A stretch of 64,000 nucleotides of DNA from Kineococcus sp. TRM81007 (GCF_022669155.1 NZ_JALBVB010000041.1:1-64000); one strand, 5' to 3'. Counted from the stretch's first letter, positions 35,171 through 45,251 are shown. Notes: generated by a model not told the origin, from the letters alone. Translations and numbers: made by a program.

Positions 35171-35330
35171 ATGCCTAGGTCCTACCCGCCGGCATCAGGC
35201 GCTGGTGCTGCTCGCTGCCGGCCGCACCGTGAGCGACGTCGCTGAGTCGCTCGGCATCGCGCAGTCGTGTCTGTACCGCTGGCGCAGGCAGGACCTCATC
35301 GACCGCGGCCAGGTCGATGGTGTCATTGCC
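35171..35330 (+). pseudogene. IS3-family OrfA remnant
   Basis: MPRSYPP then, after a one-base shift, HQALVLLAAGRTVSDVAESL and GIAQSCLYRWRRQDLIDRGQ, the HTH of an IS3-type OrfA. No OrfB follows. The remaining bases to 35611 show no gene. Confidence 0.75.
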
Positions 35331-35611
35331 CAAGTGCGCTGCGAGGACCTCGGCGGTGCGCAAGACGAGCAGCGCGGGGTAGTGCTGGGCGTGTCCGAGG
35401 GCCTCGTTGAAGGTGCCAGTTGGCAGGGTGTGGACTGACAGGAGGCGTTGCAAGACGTCGATCCACACGTCGGGTGTGCTTCGGTGGAGAGCGCGGCAGG
35501 GGCCTTGGGTGCGCCGTCCGGGTGGTCCTGCCACCCGAGCGCCAAGCTTGTTGGGCTGGATGGGTGAGCGGCACCCCGATGGTGTCGTAGCCCGTCTCGA
35601 GCCTAGCTGGA

Positions 35612-36886
35612 GTGACGACTCAGACACCGCAGTTGGAGCACCCCTCGCACTTGAGGATGGCCGTCGTCGACGGCCCGGACGGCACGCTGGCCCGGCAAGC
35701 GCCGGCCGATCGGAACCTGGCGATCGAGCTGCGGCTGCAGCACGCGAACGGCTTCTGGTGCAGCACGCTCGCCGGGGGATGCGGCGGGACGCTGCTACTG
35801 GCCGCCGGTGCGGTGCTGCGGCCGCACTTCCGCCACCGCGGCGAGGTGGGCTCGTGCGCACTGGCGCGCGATCCAGCGCGAGCCGAGCGATCCTACGAGC
35901 ACGTGCGCTACCAGCGGGTGCTGTTGGACTGGCTCACCGACCAGGGGCTAAGCGGGCGGGCCGAGCACACGATGGGTTCCGACGGCCGCGCGGACCTGCA
36001 TGTGCTCGTCGACGGGGTGGCGCACAGCATCGAGGTCCAGCTGTCGCCGCTGAACGACCGCGCGTGGCTACAGCGCGACGAGAAGTACCGGCGGCGGGTG
36101 CGGCACGTGACGTGGCTGTACGGGCCGCTGGTGGATGCGGCCGCGGCGCGCGAGCAGGCGGTGCGCGGGATCGCGCTCCGCGTTCGCGGCGACGTCGAGA
36201 GCGGCGACGTCGAGATCGGCGTGCAAGGCCACACCGAGACGGCGTGGGCCCCGCTGTCGCAGTGCCGCCTGCCCGCTGACGGGTTCTGGACACCGCACCT
36301 GCTGGCCGCTCAGCGCGAGCACGAGCGGGTGCTGCGCCAGCGCGCCGAGCAGGTCGAGCACGAGGCGCGCGAGAGGCTCGAGTGCGAGCGAGCGGCACGG
36401 GTCCAGAGGGAGCGGGTAGCGCGCGAGCGGTCGGTGCGACGGCAGGCTGCTCTGGCGCGAGTCACCAGAGCAGCCCTGCCGCTGCGGCCGGTCCACGAGG
36501 TTGCTGTGATGCCACCGGACAACAACCTGGCCCGAGGCGGCTTGGCACAGCATGAGGGTGCCGGCGGATCCGCCTCGGCGGCCGCAGTCGTCGAAGCGGC
36601 CAGGTGGCCGAGGTCGACGGCAGAATGGCGAGAGCTGCACCCGGAGGCCGACGAGTGGAGCGCACGCCAGGACTGGAGTTGGCTGGCCGTGATCGGCGAG
36701 CCGTACCGCAAGGTGGTGCAGTTCCTGGCATACCTGACACAGCGGATCTACCTCAACGGGCCAACAGCGATGTTCGACCTGCCCGACACGTCAAATCTCG
36801 AGGAAGTGCTGGTTCTGATGCAACGAGCCGGGCTGATCCGACGCTTCGAGCGGGCCGGGGTCGAGCGGTGGGAGCGCGCAGGCTGA
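35612..36886 (+). CDS. CoiA-like competence/nuclease-fold protein
   Basis: 424 residues. GGTLLLAAGAVLRPHFRHRG matches the N-terminal zinc/His region of CoiA-like proteins. SDGRADLHVLVDGVAHSIEV followed by Gln (about residues 122-142) is a PD-(D/E)xK-type core (Asp, Glu, Gln), and RHVTWLYG ends the domain. A long Arg/Glu-rich coiled coil (about 225-290) and a helical C-terminus follow. GTG start. CoiA acts in recombination during natural transformation; relatives on mobile elements may process incoming DNA. Confidence 0.72.
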   Translation: MTTQTPQLEHPSHLRMAVVDGPDGTLARQAPADRNLAIELRLQHANGFWCSTLAGGCGGTLLLAAGAVLRPHFRHRGEVGSCALARDPARAERSYEHVRYQRVLLDWLTDQGLSGRAEHTMGSDGRADLHVLVDGVAHSIEVQLSPLNDRAWLQRDEKYRRRVRHVTWLYGPLVDAAAAREQAVRGIALRVRGDVESGDVEIGVQGHTETAWAPLSQCRLPADGFWTPHLLAAQREHERVLRQRAEQVEHEARERLECERAARVQRERVARERSVRRQAALARVTRAALPLRPVHEVAVMPPDNNLARGGLAQHEGAGGSASAAAVVEAARWPRSTAEWRELHPEADEWSARQDWSWLAVIGEPYRKVVQFLAYLTQRIYLNGPTAMFDLPDTSNLEEVLVLMQRAGLIRRFERAGVERWERAG

Positions 36887-37235
36887 CACGGTGCTGCATC
36901 GGCACCGGTGAATGCTGTTGACGGTGAGCACTGGTCCACGAGTATTCTGCCGTCGCGCCTACCGTCCGCAGCACACTACTGCGATGCTTCTGTGCTTGTG
37001 ACATTTGGTGTCGTGGCGTTGTCCGTGGTCTCGGTGGGCAGCGCCGACCGGGTTGCCGGCACGAGCAATTCGTCATCCACGGTCGCCGCCCGAGCGGCAC
37101 AGAATCTTCTTCTGTGCAGTAGACGTTAGCTCCCACGAAGACGCCGAGGTCGATGCGCCACCATTCGAAACTTGGAAGAGGGTCATGACCTGACCCCCGC
37201 CGGCCAGGCCCGATAAGTGCAGCCGTGCGTGTTCG
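36887..37235. other. No gene seen
   Basis: About 350 bp between the CoiA-like gene and a small leftward frame. No supported coding sequence, RNA or repeat. Confidence 0.5.
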
Positions 37236-37424
37236 TTAGCGCCGCTGACACTGAATGGGAGCCACGTTCCGTCCGGGGGAGGGGGCCGCCGAGGCAGGTG
37301 TCGCGATGCCCGCGCTGATGAGGCCGGTCACTAGCGCGGTCGCCAAGGTCGGGCGAGTTCTACCGCGTCCGGGGCGCTCGACCCGTTCGTGCGGGGAGTG
37401 CGGTCGGTGCGAGTAGGCGAACAT
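37236..37424 (-). CDS. Possible small secreted peptide
   Basis: 62 residues from an ATG at 37424: basic N-terminus, hydrophobic TLATALVTGLISAGIATPASA resolved as TLATALVTGLISAG and IATPASA with an AxA cleavage site, and a mature part of about 18 residues. Only a weak AGAAGAA precedes the start. Could be chance. Confidence 0.35.
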   Translation of the reverse strand: MFAYSHRPHSPHERVERPGRGRTRPTLATALVTGLISAGIATPASAAPSPGRNVAPIQCQRR

Positions 37425-37510
37425 TACGATGGTTCTTCTGCTGAGATTGGTGTGACGGAGGTAAGGTGAGGGGCGGGGTCGCGCACAGAGGCAGTGGGAT
37501 GCGATACCCG

Positions 37511-38750
37511 TCAGCGGGTTGGCACGACGGGTGTCCGCCTCTGGTCGGGTCCGCGTCTGCTGACCTGCGCGATGGTCAGGGTTGTCGTTGACGCGGCCAG
37601 GATAGACAGGGCGCCTCTGAGCTGAGGCGCGTGCAGACCGCGGGCGATGTGCCAGAACTGTTGTCCGTTCGAGTGTTCCGGGATCGACGCGGTGACCCAC
37701 GCGCCCGCGCGGACCTGCCGGTCAACGGCGCGGTGCAGCGCAGGCACCAGTGCGGTCACCTGCTGCGCCAGTCGCTCGATGTCCTGTCGGGTCGGCCTCG
37801 TGGTGGCGTGCAGGTGGCGCAGGCACTCCCCGGCCTGCAGCGCCGGGCGCGGGTCCGTCGGCGACATCGCGCGCAGGTTGCCGTCCTCGCGCCCCCCCCG
37901 TCTCGGCGAGCCGGTGGGCGTGGGTGGTCATGGTCTCGGCGGTGACGAGCAGGCGCGGATCGCCCGTGGCTCGAGCGCCGACGCGGGCGTGGTCGGCCAG
38001 GATCAGGCTCATCCGCATCTGCGCGGTCAGCAGCAGCGCGGTGTGCTGGGGGCTGATGGCGGCTCCGGCGTCGAGCTGCTCGCCGATGCGGCGCAAGCCG
38101 GCGCTCAAGCTCGCGCCGTCCGAGACGGGGACGACGTGGAGGTCCTCCAGCTTCGGCGCGGCGGCGGCTGACCAGGCGACCGTCGGCGTTGACCGCAGCA
38201 GCCGCTCGGCGTGGAAGGCGAGCCCGTCACCCCGGCCTGCGTCGAGCGCGTCGACGACGTCGTGCCGCCCGGCGCGCTGGGCAGCACGGTGCAGGTGCGG
38301 ATCGAGGTGGACGACAGCGAGCACCATGACGGCGGCGTCGCCGGCCGCGGAGCGGCCGACCTCAACGCGGGGCAGCTGCGCCGCCGTGGACCAGTGGCGG
38401 TGGGCCTCGGTGGCGAGGGCGCCGATGGCCTCCCACGCCCGGGGCAGCGAACCCGGGCGCGAGGACGCATGCACGTCGAGCGGGCTCTGCCGGGGAGTCG
38501 GCCCCACCGTGCTGTGCAGCGCAATCTGCAGGCCCAGCTGAGGGCTGAACCTGCCCTCCCGCAGGGCGCGGCCCCGCGTCGGTGTCCTGCTGTTGGCGTC
38601 TTCCAGGATCTGGCAGGCCAACCCGAGGGTCGCGGCGCGTCCGTGCAGAGCGGCATCGACACCTCGGGATGTCGGTTCCACCGCCGTCGTCCGCAACGCC
38701 AGGTCGGCCAGCCGCGATGTCACCTCGGTCGCAGCGAGTTCGGCACTCAC
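37511..38750 (-). pseudogene. Helical hypothetical protein, frameshifted at a C8 run
   Basis: A mainly helical, Ala/Leu/Arg-rich protein of about 413 residues, not recognised. The first part reads from GTG 38750 to LAETGGA; the second reads from near 37890 (AMSPTDPRPALQAGECLRHL) to 37511. They are joined by a frame change in a run of eight C (37892-37899 on the plus strand), where a one-base change restores one frame. The GTG start overlaps the upstream gene (GTGA). Could be true phase variation, a mutation, or a sequencing error. Confidence 0.65.
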
Positions 38751-39049
38751 GCCCAAATCCCCTGCAACGGCGTCGTCAGCTCCTGTAGCGCCAGGACGGC
38801 TCGTCCACGCTCGACCGGGTCCGGGTGCTCAGTCAGCCGGACGACCGCCAGCAGGCAGGAGCGCAGCAGGTCGTGCTCGACGTCCCGGTCCGAGGGGCTT
38901 GCCGCGCGGGGCCGTGGCGGGTGCACGTCCTCCAGGTGGGACAGGGCCGCTGCGTACGTGAGGCGCTGCAGGGCGTCGGGGCACGTTTCGACCAGGTCGG
39001 TCAGGAGTGCGCGGGCGCGATCGACGTTCACGTCGGGGGAGTAGGGCAT
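38747..39049 (-). CDS. Hypothetical helical protein
   Basis: 100 residues from ATG 39049 (MPYSPDVNVDRARALL), all helical, no known motif. GGAAGGACC is upstream. Coupled by GTGA overlap to the frameshifted gene that follows. The pair is divergent from the T4SS operon and may belong to the conjugation module. Confidence 0.6.
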   Translation of the reverse strand: MPYSPDVNVDRARALLTDLVETCPDALQRLTYAAALSHLEDVHPPRPRAASPSDRDVEHDLLRSCLLAVVRLTEHPDPVERGRAVLALQELTTPLQGIWA

Positions 39050-39265
39050 CTGCGGGGTCCTTCCTCGTCTCTCGGTGTGGGCGACGTCACGTTTCCGGAC
39101 GACAGCGGGCGGTCGGTCGCCGTTCGTATCGCCTCGTCCGCGCAGGACCGGCACGTGCCGTCGGGTGTTCCTCGATCCGGTTCATCCACACGGCGCCGGA
39201 GCGGTCGCCGTCCACAGTTCTGCGTCCGGTTCGGTGCGCCGTGTGCTGGGCGGTGACACAACCGA

Positions 39266-39294
39266 TTGAGTTCCGCTAACGTCCGGGATATCAA
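39266..39294 (+). promoter_or_regulatory. Promoter of the T4SS operon
   Basis: TTGAGT (39266-39271), 17-bp spacer, TATCAA (39289-39294): a sigma-70-like pair about 25 bp before the first operon start. TGAGTT and AACTCA here also form a short inverted repeat that could be an operator. Confidence 0.5.
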
Positions 39295-39319
39295 CTCATG
39301 TGGCTGGAGGTTATGTCCA

Positions 39320-39916
39320 GTGTCAACCAATGACAAGAGCAGGGAACTCGGCGAGCGTGCCGCCCTCAAGCTTCCAGAGGGGAACTTCCACGGAGCTGGT
39401 GCCCGGTCCGTTGCAGCGCAGGCGCCGTTCGGGTTTCTCGTCCCTGCCCACGGGGGATGCGGGGCAACCACCTTGGCGAACCACCCGTCGATCCGCCCAG
39501 CGCTGCGTGAGACGACACTCACGCAGTCGCTGTCGCACCAGGCCGTGGTCGACCCCGCCTACGTCGTCGTCGCCAGCGCCACGGCGTGGGGGACGAGCAG
39601 GGCGGTGCGATGCCTGCACCGACTGGAACTCGCCGGTGTGGACGGGCACGACCTGTTCCTCGTCATGGTGCGTGACGGCAGGGGACCGATGCCGGTCGCA
39701 GCCCGTGCGAGGTTGCGCCTCCTCGCGTCGGTGGTCACCGACATCGTGCTCCTGCCCCACGTTCTGCGGTGGCGCTACGACGCCGCAGAGCCCCCGTCAC
39801 GGTCTGCCCGCTACGACCGCGCCGTCGACGACCTGCTGCGGCGCCTCACAAACCGCCACCCCACCACCCTGGCCGCCTCGAACGCGGCCGAACTCACGAC
39901 AGGAGTCGAACAGTGA
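39320..39916 (+). CDS. DUF6668-like P-loop protein, first gene of the T4SS operon
   Basis: 198 residues from GTG 39320 (TGGAGG upstream). HGGCGATTLANH (about 45-56) is a deviant Walker A of the ParA/MinD kind, and VVVASATAWGTSRAVRCL and DLFLVMVRDG follow in the order of such folds, but the protein is short. It opens a run of eight genes each overlapping the next by ATGA or GTGA. Possibly a positioning ATPase or regulator for the secretion system. Confidence 0.6.
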   Translation: MSTNDKSRELGERAALKLPEGNFHGAGARSVAAQAPFGFLVPAHGGCGATTLANHPSIRPALRETTLTQSLSHQAVVDPAYVVVASATAWGTSRAVRCLHRLELAGVDGHDLFLVMVRDGRGPMPVAARARLRLLASVVTDIVLLPHVLRWRYDAAEPPSRSARYDRAVDDLLRRLTNRHPTTLAASNAAELTTGVEQ

Positions 39917-40218
39917 TGGTTCTCGACCTCGTGCACGCCGGAGACGTCCTCGCCGTCGCTCAGGGAGCGATCCCGAACCCGCCGGCCGTGGCGCCCCCAG
40001 GCGTCGGCGACAAGATCTCCACCCTTCTGGGGTGGGGCAAGTGGGGCGGCCTCATCGCCGGCATCGTCGGCCTCATCGCCTGCGGCATCATGATGGCCGT
40101 CGGACGGCGGAACCGCTCCTCCATGGCAGCCGACGGGGCGTCCGGCATCCCCTGGGTGCTCGCCGGACTGACCGTGGTGTCGTTCTCCACGAGCATCGTG
40201 TCGGCGACGGTGGCGTGA
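39916..40218 (+). CDS. Small two-helix membrane protein, VirB2/TrbC-like pilin candidate
   Basis: 100 residues with two hydrophobic helices, GGLIAGIVGLIACGIMMAVG and IPWVLAGLTVVSFSTSIVSA, separated by a short basic loop. Size, topology and position before the VirB8- and VirB6-like genes fit VirB2. Start overlaps the previous stop (ATGA). Confidence 0.65.
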   Translation: MVLDLVHAGDVLAVAQGAIPNPPAVAPPGVGDKISTLLGWGKWGGLIAGIVGLIACGIMMAVGRRNRSSMAADGASGIPWVLAGLTVVSFSTSIVSATVA

Positions 40219-41075
40219 TGGTCGCCCGCGTCATCCAGCTCCGTCCCGGGGCGCCACCCGACGGTCCGCGGGAACTGACCGACGCCGACGTCGCCGCGGT
40301 CTACGCGCGACGAGCCGATACGTCACGGACACGGACCACCCACCGTCCCGCCCGTCGGCGCCTCATCGCCGCCGGTGCCGCCATCGTCGTGGGTCTGACG
40401 ACGGCAGTCCTGGCGTTCCAGACCGACGACAACACGCCGAGGCTTCCGGCCCCCGCGCCCAGCGCGAGTGCCGACTCCTCCGAGCGCGAGTTGCGCTGGC
40501 AGCAGATCGACGGTGTCTGGTTCCCGGTGTCACCGGTCGCCGGCCCCACCACGCTGGACAACGAGCGCGCCGCGGGCTTCGCCGACTCCGACCTCGGCGC
40601 CGCGCTGGCGGCGGTGCACCTCGTCTACCGGGCCAGTGCAGCACCCGGCCCGTCGTCCTTCGACATCGCCCTGCGGGAGCAGGTAGCTGGTCCGGCAGCC
40701 GCGCAGCTCACCGAGTCGGTCCGCCGCGACTACGACGAAGCCCGCCGCACGGCTGGCCTGGCCGAGGGGGAACCGCTGCCGCCCGGTGCTGCGACGTTCC
40801 TCGGGTACCGAGTCTCCGCGCTGCCGGACGGCAACCGCGCCGTGCAGATCGTCGAGCAGGCGCCGGACGCCAACGGGGTCCTCCAGCCCTTCGCCTTCGA
40901 CGTCGTGATGACGCGGGTGCGCAGCACCACTGCCAGTACCACGGTCGAGGACTGGAAGGTGGTGGCGCCCTCCACCGGGACGTGGAGTGCGGCGTTCAGC
41001 CAGCTCCCGAACGTGCCCGAGGACATGGTGCCCTTCTCGCCGTCGGCTCCGACCGCGTCGTTGGGGGTCCGCTGA
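40218..41075 (+). CDS. VirB8/TcpC-like T4SS bitopic protein
   Basis: 285 residues: cytoplasmic N-terminus, one membrane helix (RLIAAGAAIVVGLTTAVLAF, about 50-69), then an extracellular NTF2-like region with LAAVHLVYRASAAPGPSSFD. TcpC and VirB8 have this topology and scaffold the channel. No catalytic motif. ATGA overlaps on both sides. Confidence 0.65.
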   Translation: MVARVIQLRPGAPPDGPRELTDADVAAVYARRADTSRTRTTHRPARRRLIAAGAAIVVGLTTAVLAFQTDDNTPRLPAPAPSASADSSERELRWQQIDGVWFPVSPVAGPTTLDNERAAGFADSDLGAALAAVHLVYRASAAPGPSSFDIALREQVAGPAAAQLTESVRRDYDEARRTAGLAEGEPLPPGAATFLGYRVSALPDGNRAVQIVEQAPDANGVLQPFAFDVVMTRVRSTTASTTVEDWKVVAPSTGTWSAAFSQLPNVPEDMVPFSPSAPTASLGVR

Positions 41076-42250
41076 TGCCGTGCACTCCGACGACCCCGCT
41101 GGGGTGCGCAACGGACGTTGTCGGTGGGCTCGTGAGCTCCGCGGCGACGGCCGCGACCCAGTCCACCGGGAGCGCCTTCGCGGATGCGATGCGCGACGGA
41201 GCCACCTGGGTCATCAAGACGACGGTCGGCTGGTGGCTGGAGGTCCCGTCGATCGACCTCGCCGGGTCCCCGGCGGTGCAGCTGCGCGAGTACGTGTGGT
41301 GGCTCGCCATCGCCGTCGCTGCTGGCAGCGCCATCTGGCAGGGCGTGCGGATGGCCGCGACCCGGCGCGCCGAGCCCCTCCTGGACGTCGGCCGGGGTCT
41401 GGTCACGCTCGCGCTGTGGGCCGGCATCGGCATCACCGGGCCCGCTCTCGCCCTGCAGGCGGGGGACGCGTTCTCCGTCTACGTCCTCGACAAGGCCGCC
41501 AGCGGTCGCATCGCCGACCGGCTGGTCCAGCTCGCCAGCCTCACCGGGGTGAACTCGGCGGGAGCCGTCATTCTCCTGGGCCTGATCGCCATGCTAGCCG
41601 GCCTCGTCCAGGCCGTGCTGATGATCTTCCGGGAGGGGGCGGTCGTCGTCCTCGCCGGAACTCTGGTGCTCGCCGCCGCGGGCAACGCGACCCAGTTCGG
41701 CCGTCCCTGGCTGATGAAGCTCCTCGGCTGGATGCTCGCCCTCGTCTGCTTCAAGCCCGTCGCCGCGCTCGTGTACGCGACGGCGCTGGTGATGACCGGG
41801 GAGGGGACCGACCCGCGGACGGTCATCGTCGGCCTCACGATGATGGTGCTGGCCGTCGCGGCCCTGCCCGTGTTGATGAAGCTGTTCAGCTGGGCGACGG
41901 GCAGTGCCGGCCACTCCGGCAGCCTCGCCGGCGCAGCGGCGTCCGGGCTGGGGGCGACAGCTACCGGGGTCCAGGTGGGAGGCGCCCTGCGGTCCCGGTC
42001 CGGTGCTGCCGCGTCCGCCTCCACCCCGGCGACCGGTCAGGCGCAGAACATCACCCGCGACCTCGGGGCCTTCGGCGGCGGACCGACCGGGGCCGCGGCG
42101 ACCGCCGGAGCTGGCGCGTCCGCAGCGGCGGGCGTCGCCGGGGTCGCCGTCGCGGCTGCCGGGAAGGCCGTCGACCTCACGAAGAAGGCCGGCAGCACCG
42201 CCGCCACCACCCTCACCGAACGCTCCGACGGGACGGACCGCAGCGCATGA
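41075..42250 (+). CDS. VirB6/TrbL-like polytopic T4SS membrane protein
   Basis: 391 residues, six transmembrane helices between about 75 and 290 (for example YVWWLAIAVAAGSAIWQGV and GAVILLGLIAMLAGLVQAVL), followed by a long Ala/Gly-rich tail. Matches VirB6/TrbL-type inner-membrane channel proteins of Gram-positive conjugation systems. Stop overlaps the next start. Confidence 0.8.
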   Translation: MPCTPTTPLGCATDVVGGLVSSAATAATQSTGSAFADAMRDGATWVIKTTVGWWLEVPSIDLAGSPAVQLREYVWWLAIAVAAGSAIWQGVRMAATRRAEPLLDVGRGLVTLALWAGIGITGPALALQAGDAFSVYVLDKAASGRIADRLVQLASLTGVNSAGAVILLGLIAMLAGLVQAVLMIFREGAVVVLAGTLVLAAAGNATQFGRPWLMKLLGWMLALVCFKPVAALVYATALVMTGEGTDPRTVIVGLTMMVLAVAALPVLMKLFSWATGSAGHSGSLAGAAASGLGATATGVQVGGALRSRSGAAASASTPATGQAQNITRDLGAFGGGPTGAAATAGAGASAAAGVAGVAVAAAGKAVDLTKKAGSTAATTLTERSDGTDRSA

Positions 42251-43782
42251 CCGCCACCACCGAGCCCTCGACCACCACCCGTGCCCGTGCCGCCACCGAC
42301 CCGAACGGCATCCGCACGTACGGCGGCTGGCGCCGCACCCGCGGCATCGGGCTGTTCGGCCTCGGCGCCACGGCGACCCTCGTCGTCCTGGCCTGCGCCG
42401 TCGTCCCGCTCCTGGGCCTCGCCGTGAGCGTGCGGGCCGGACTGGTCCTCGCGGTCCCGTGCGCGCTCGTCGCCACCGTCACCTGCCTGCGCGTCGACGG
42501 CGTGCCGTTCAGCCATCTCGTCGTCCGCCGCTGCCAGTGGCGGTGGGCGGTCGCCCGCGGCTACACCTCCCTGCGCGCCGGCGTCGTCAGCGAGCACCCG
42601 TCCGCCTGGCAGCTCCCCGGGGTCCTCGCCTCGACGGAGCTGCTGTCCGTCGAGGACGGCCGCGGCGGCCGCTTCGGTCTGGTGCGCGACCGCTCTTCGG
42701 GGCTGCTCACCGCGACGCTGCGGTGCGCGTCCACGTCGACGTGGCTCGTCGACGGCGCGGACGCCGATGCGTGGGTGGCGAACTGGCACTCGTGGCTGGC
42801 CTCGCGGGGCTTCGACCCGCTGGTCCGCTGGGTCGCCGTGACCGTCGACACCGCTCCCGAGCCCGGGTCGACGCTGGCGCGCAACGTGACCCAGCGCCTC
42901 GACGCCGACGCACCCGCCGACGCCCGGGACCTCATGGCCGAACTCGTGGCCCGATCGCCCTCCGCGTCGGCCGACGTGGACACGCGGGTCTCCATCACCT
43001 TCGACCCCTCCCGGGCCGGCGACCGCCTCGAGGACCTCGCCGACCAGGCCGCCGAGGTGTCCCGATCCCTCGCCGGGATGGAATCCGCACTGGGGGAGTG
43101 CGGTGTCACCGTGCTCGCCCGCTGCACCGCGACCGAGCTCGCCGGGTGCGTGCGGGTGGCGTTCGACCCGGCCAGCCGCGGCGACGTCGAGTCGGTCATC
43201 GGCACCGGTACGACGGTGGAGGAGGGCGGTCCGCTGTCCTGGGAGACCGCCGGCCCCGTCGCGGCCGAGGAAGCCTGGGACCACTACCGGCACGACTCCG
43301 GCACGTCCGTGTCCTGGTCGTGGCACGAGGCCCCGCGCCAGCAGGTGACGTCGAACGTCCTCGTCCGGCTGATGTCCCCGTCGCGGTACCCCAAGCGCGT
43401 CACGATGCTCTACAAGCCGATGAGCGCCGGCTCCGCCGCCCGGATGCTCGAGGGGCAGGTGAACGCCGCCGAGTTCCGCGAGGCGTACCGGCGCAGTCAG
43501 GGCCGTGACGCGACCGCCCGCGACCAGGCCGACCACGAACGCGCCCTCGCCGCCGCCCGCGAGGAGGCGATGGGCGCCGGCGTCGTCGTCATGAGCCTCT
43601 ACGTCACCGTCACCGTGACCGACCTTGACGAACTGCCCGCGGCCGTCGCCGACCTCGAGTCGCGGGCCGACCAGTCGAAGGTTCAGGTCCGCCGGCTCTT
43701 CGGCGCCCAGTCCGTCGGCTTCGCGACCACCCTGCCCGCTGGCATCTACCCGCCGTTCGTGGCGGGAAGGAGCACCCGATGA
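42247..43782 (+). CDS. SCO6880-family T4SS protein
   Basis: 511 residues. Two adjacent membrane helices (about 33-78) resemble a PrgI/VirB3 segment fused to a VirB4-like N-terminal domain lacking the ATPase. Conserved blocks: LPGVLASTELLSVEDGRGG, YPKRVTMLYKPMSAGSAARM, and the terminal QVRRLFGAQSVGFATTLPAG. Directly precedes the VirB4-like ATPase, the usual order in actinobacterial T4SS loci. Confidence 0.88.
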   Translation: MTATTEPSTTTRARAATDPNGIRTYGGWRRTRGIGLFGLGATATLVVLACAVVPLLGLAVSVRAGLVLAVPCALVATVTCLRVDGVPFSHLVVRRCQWRWAVARGYTSLRAGVVSEHPSAWQLPGVLASTELLSVEDGRGGRFGLVRDRSSGLLTATLRCASTSTWLVDGADADAWVANWHSWLASRGFDPLVRWVAVTVDTAPEPGSTLARNVTQRLDADAPADARDLMAELVARSPSASADVDTRVSITFDPSRAGDRLEDLADQAAEVSRSLAGMESALGECGVTVLARCTATELAGCVRVAFDPASRGDVESVIGTGTTVEEGGPLSWETAGPVAAEEAWDHYRHDSGTSVSWSWHEAPRQQVTSNVLVRLMSPSRYPKRVTMLYKPMSAGSAARMLEGQVNAAEFREAYRRSQGRDATARDQADHERALAAAREEAMGAGVVVMSLYVTVTVTDLDELPAAVADLESRADQSKVQVRRLFGAQSVGFATTLPAGIYPPFVAGRSTR

Positions 43783-45251
43783 ACCTCCTCCGCCCCCAAC
43801 CCCGAGCCCGCGCCGTTCCACCAGCGTGGGGCTGGCGCGCACCACGTGCCGGCCGTGTGGCGCACGTGGCCAGCGCCCCCGAGTACCAGGCCACGACCGT
43901 GCAGGCGTGCGGGCTGTTCCCCTTCGTCGCCGGCTCCGGCTCGCCCTCGGTGGGCGTTCCCGTCGGCCGACACATGATGTGGGGCGAGGTCGTCTGCATG
44001 GACCCCTTCGCCTGGCTCGACGCGGGCCTCGTCACCAACCGCGGCCTCACCGTCCTCGGGCAGCCCGGCACCGGCAAGTCCGCCATGCTCAAGCGGCTGT
44101 CCCGGGGGATGCTCGCCTTCGGCGTCCGGCCGCTGTTCCTCGGCGACCTCAAACCCGACTACTCATCCGTCGTAACCGCCGCGGGTGGGCAGGTGCTGCG
44201 GGTGGGGCGTGGCCTCGACCGCATCAACCCCCTCGACGCCGGGCCGCTCGGCGCCGCGCTGACGCGCCTGTCCGGCAGCGCCGCGCAACGCCTCCGCCTG
44301 GAGGTCCGCGGACGCCGCCTGTCGGCCACCCTGGCACTCTGCTCGCTCGTCCGGCGCCACGACCGCGTCAACAACGGCGAGGAAACCGTCCTCGGTGCAG
44401 CCGTCGACCTGCTCACCGACCGCCTGCCCGACGGCGTCGACCCCACCATCCCGGATGTGCTGTGCGTCATTCGGGAGAGCCCGGACCGCCTCGTGGCCGC
44501 CGCCGAGGTGGACGACGGACCGGCCTACCGCGCCGAGACGAAGGAGCTGCGCCAGACCCTCAACCTGCTCTGCGAGGGATCGCTCAAGGGCGTGTTCGAC
44601 GGCCCGACCTCTCGTCCGATCGACCTCGACGCACCCGCCGTGAGCGTCGACATCTCCGCCGTCGCCGCGTCCGGGGACACCCTCGTCGCCGCAGCGATGC
44701 TGTCGACCTGGTCCTACGGGTTCGCCGTCATCGACGCCTCCACCGCGCTGGCCGAGGCGGGCCTCGCCCCGCGCCGGCGGTACTTCGCCGTCATGGACGA
44801 GCTCTGGCGAGCCCTGCGCGGAGCGCCCGGCCTCGTCGACCACGCAGACGCCTTGACCCGCGTCTACCGCGGCCGGGACGTCGCGCACGCCATGGCCACG
44901 CACTCCCTCGACGACCTCGCTGCGCTGCCGAGCGAGGAGGACCGCTCCAAGGCCCGTGGATTCATCGAGCGCAACGCCATCACGGTCCTGGCCGGCCTGC
45001 CGCCGCGGGAGCTGGAAGAAGTCACCCGGGTCGTCTCGCTGTCCAGCCGCGAGGTGTCGATGGTCTCGTCGTGGTCGGCGCCGGAGTCCTGGCAGACCGG
45101 CGCCCGCCACCCCGGCCGCGGGAAGTACCTGCTCAAGACCGGCCAGCGTGTCGGCATCCCCGTCGAGATGGAACTCGTCGGCAACGAACCCGCCCTCTAC
45201 GACACCGATAGCAGCCACCGGGCCGTTGTCCAGAGGGAGGAGGAGGCGTGA
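43779..45251 (+). CDS. VirB4/TraE-like T4SS ATPase
   Basis: 490 residues: Walker A GQPGTGKSAM (about 92-101), LKPDYSSVV, Walker B YFAVMDELWRAL (about 332-343) and a following Arg-rich segment. It lacks the VirB4 N-terminal domain, which is in the preceding gene, so ATPase and N-domain are encoded separately. It would power channel assembly and substrate transfer. ATGA overlap on both sides. Confidence 0.9.
   Translation: MNLLRPQPRARAVPPAWGWRAPRAGRVAHVASAPEYQATTVQACGLFPFVAGSGSPSVGVPVGRHMMWGEVVCMDPFAWLDAGLVTNRGLTVLGQPGTGKSAMLKRLSRGMLAFGVRPLFLGDLKPDYSSVVTAAGGQVLRVGRGLDRINPLDAGPLGAALTRLSGSAAQRLRLEVRGRRLSATLALCSLVRRHDRVNNGEETVLGAAVDLLTDRLPDGVDPTIPDVLCVIRESPDRLVAAAEVDDGPAYRAETKELRQTLNLLCEGSLKGVFDGPTSRPIDLDAPAVSVDISAVAASGDTLVAAAMLSTWSYGFAVIDASTALAEAGLAPRRRYFAVMDELWRALRGAPGLVDHADALTRVYRGRDVAHAMATHSLDDLAALPSEEDRSKARGFIERNAITVLAGLPPRELEEVTRVVSLSSREVSMVSSWSAPESWQTGARHPGRGKYLLKTGQRVGIPVEMELVGNEPALYDTDSSHRAVVQREEEA

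Noticed and set aside
42037-43845. A 602-codon leftward frame
   Set aside because: It is antisense to the SCO6880 gene, with no family features and no start signal.
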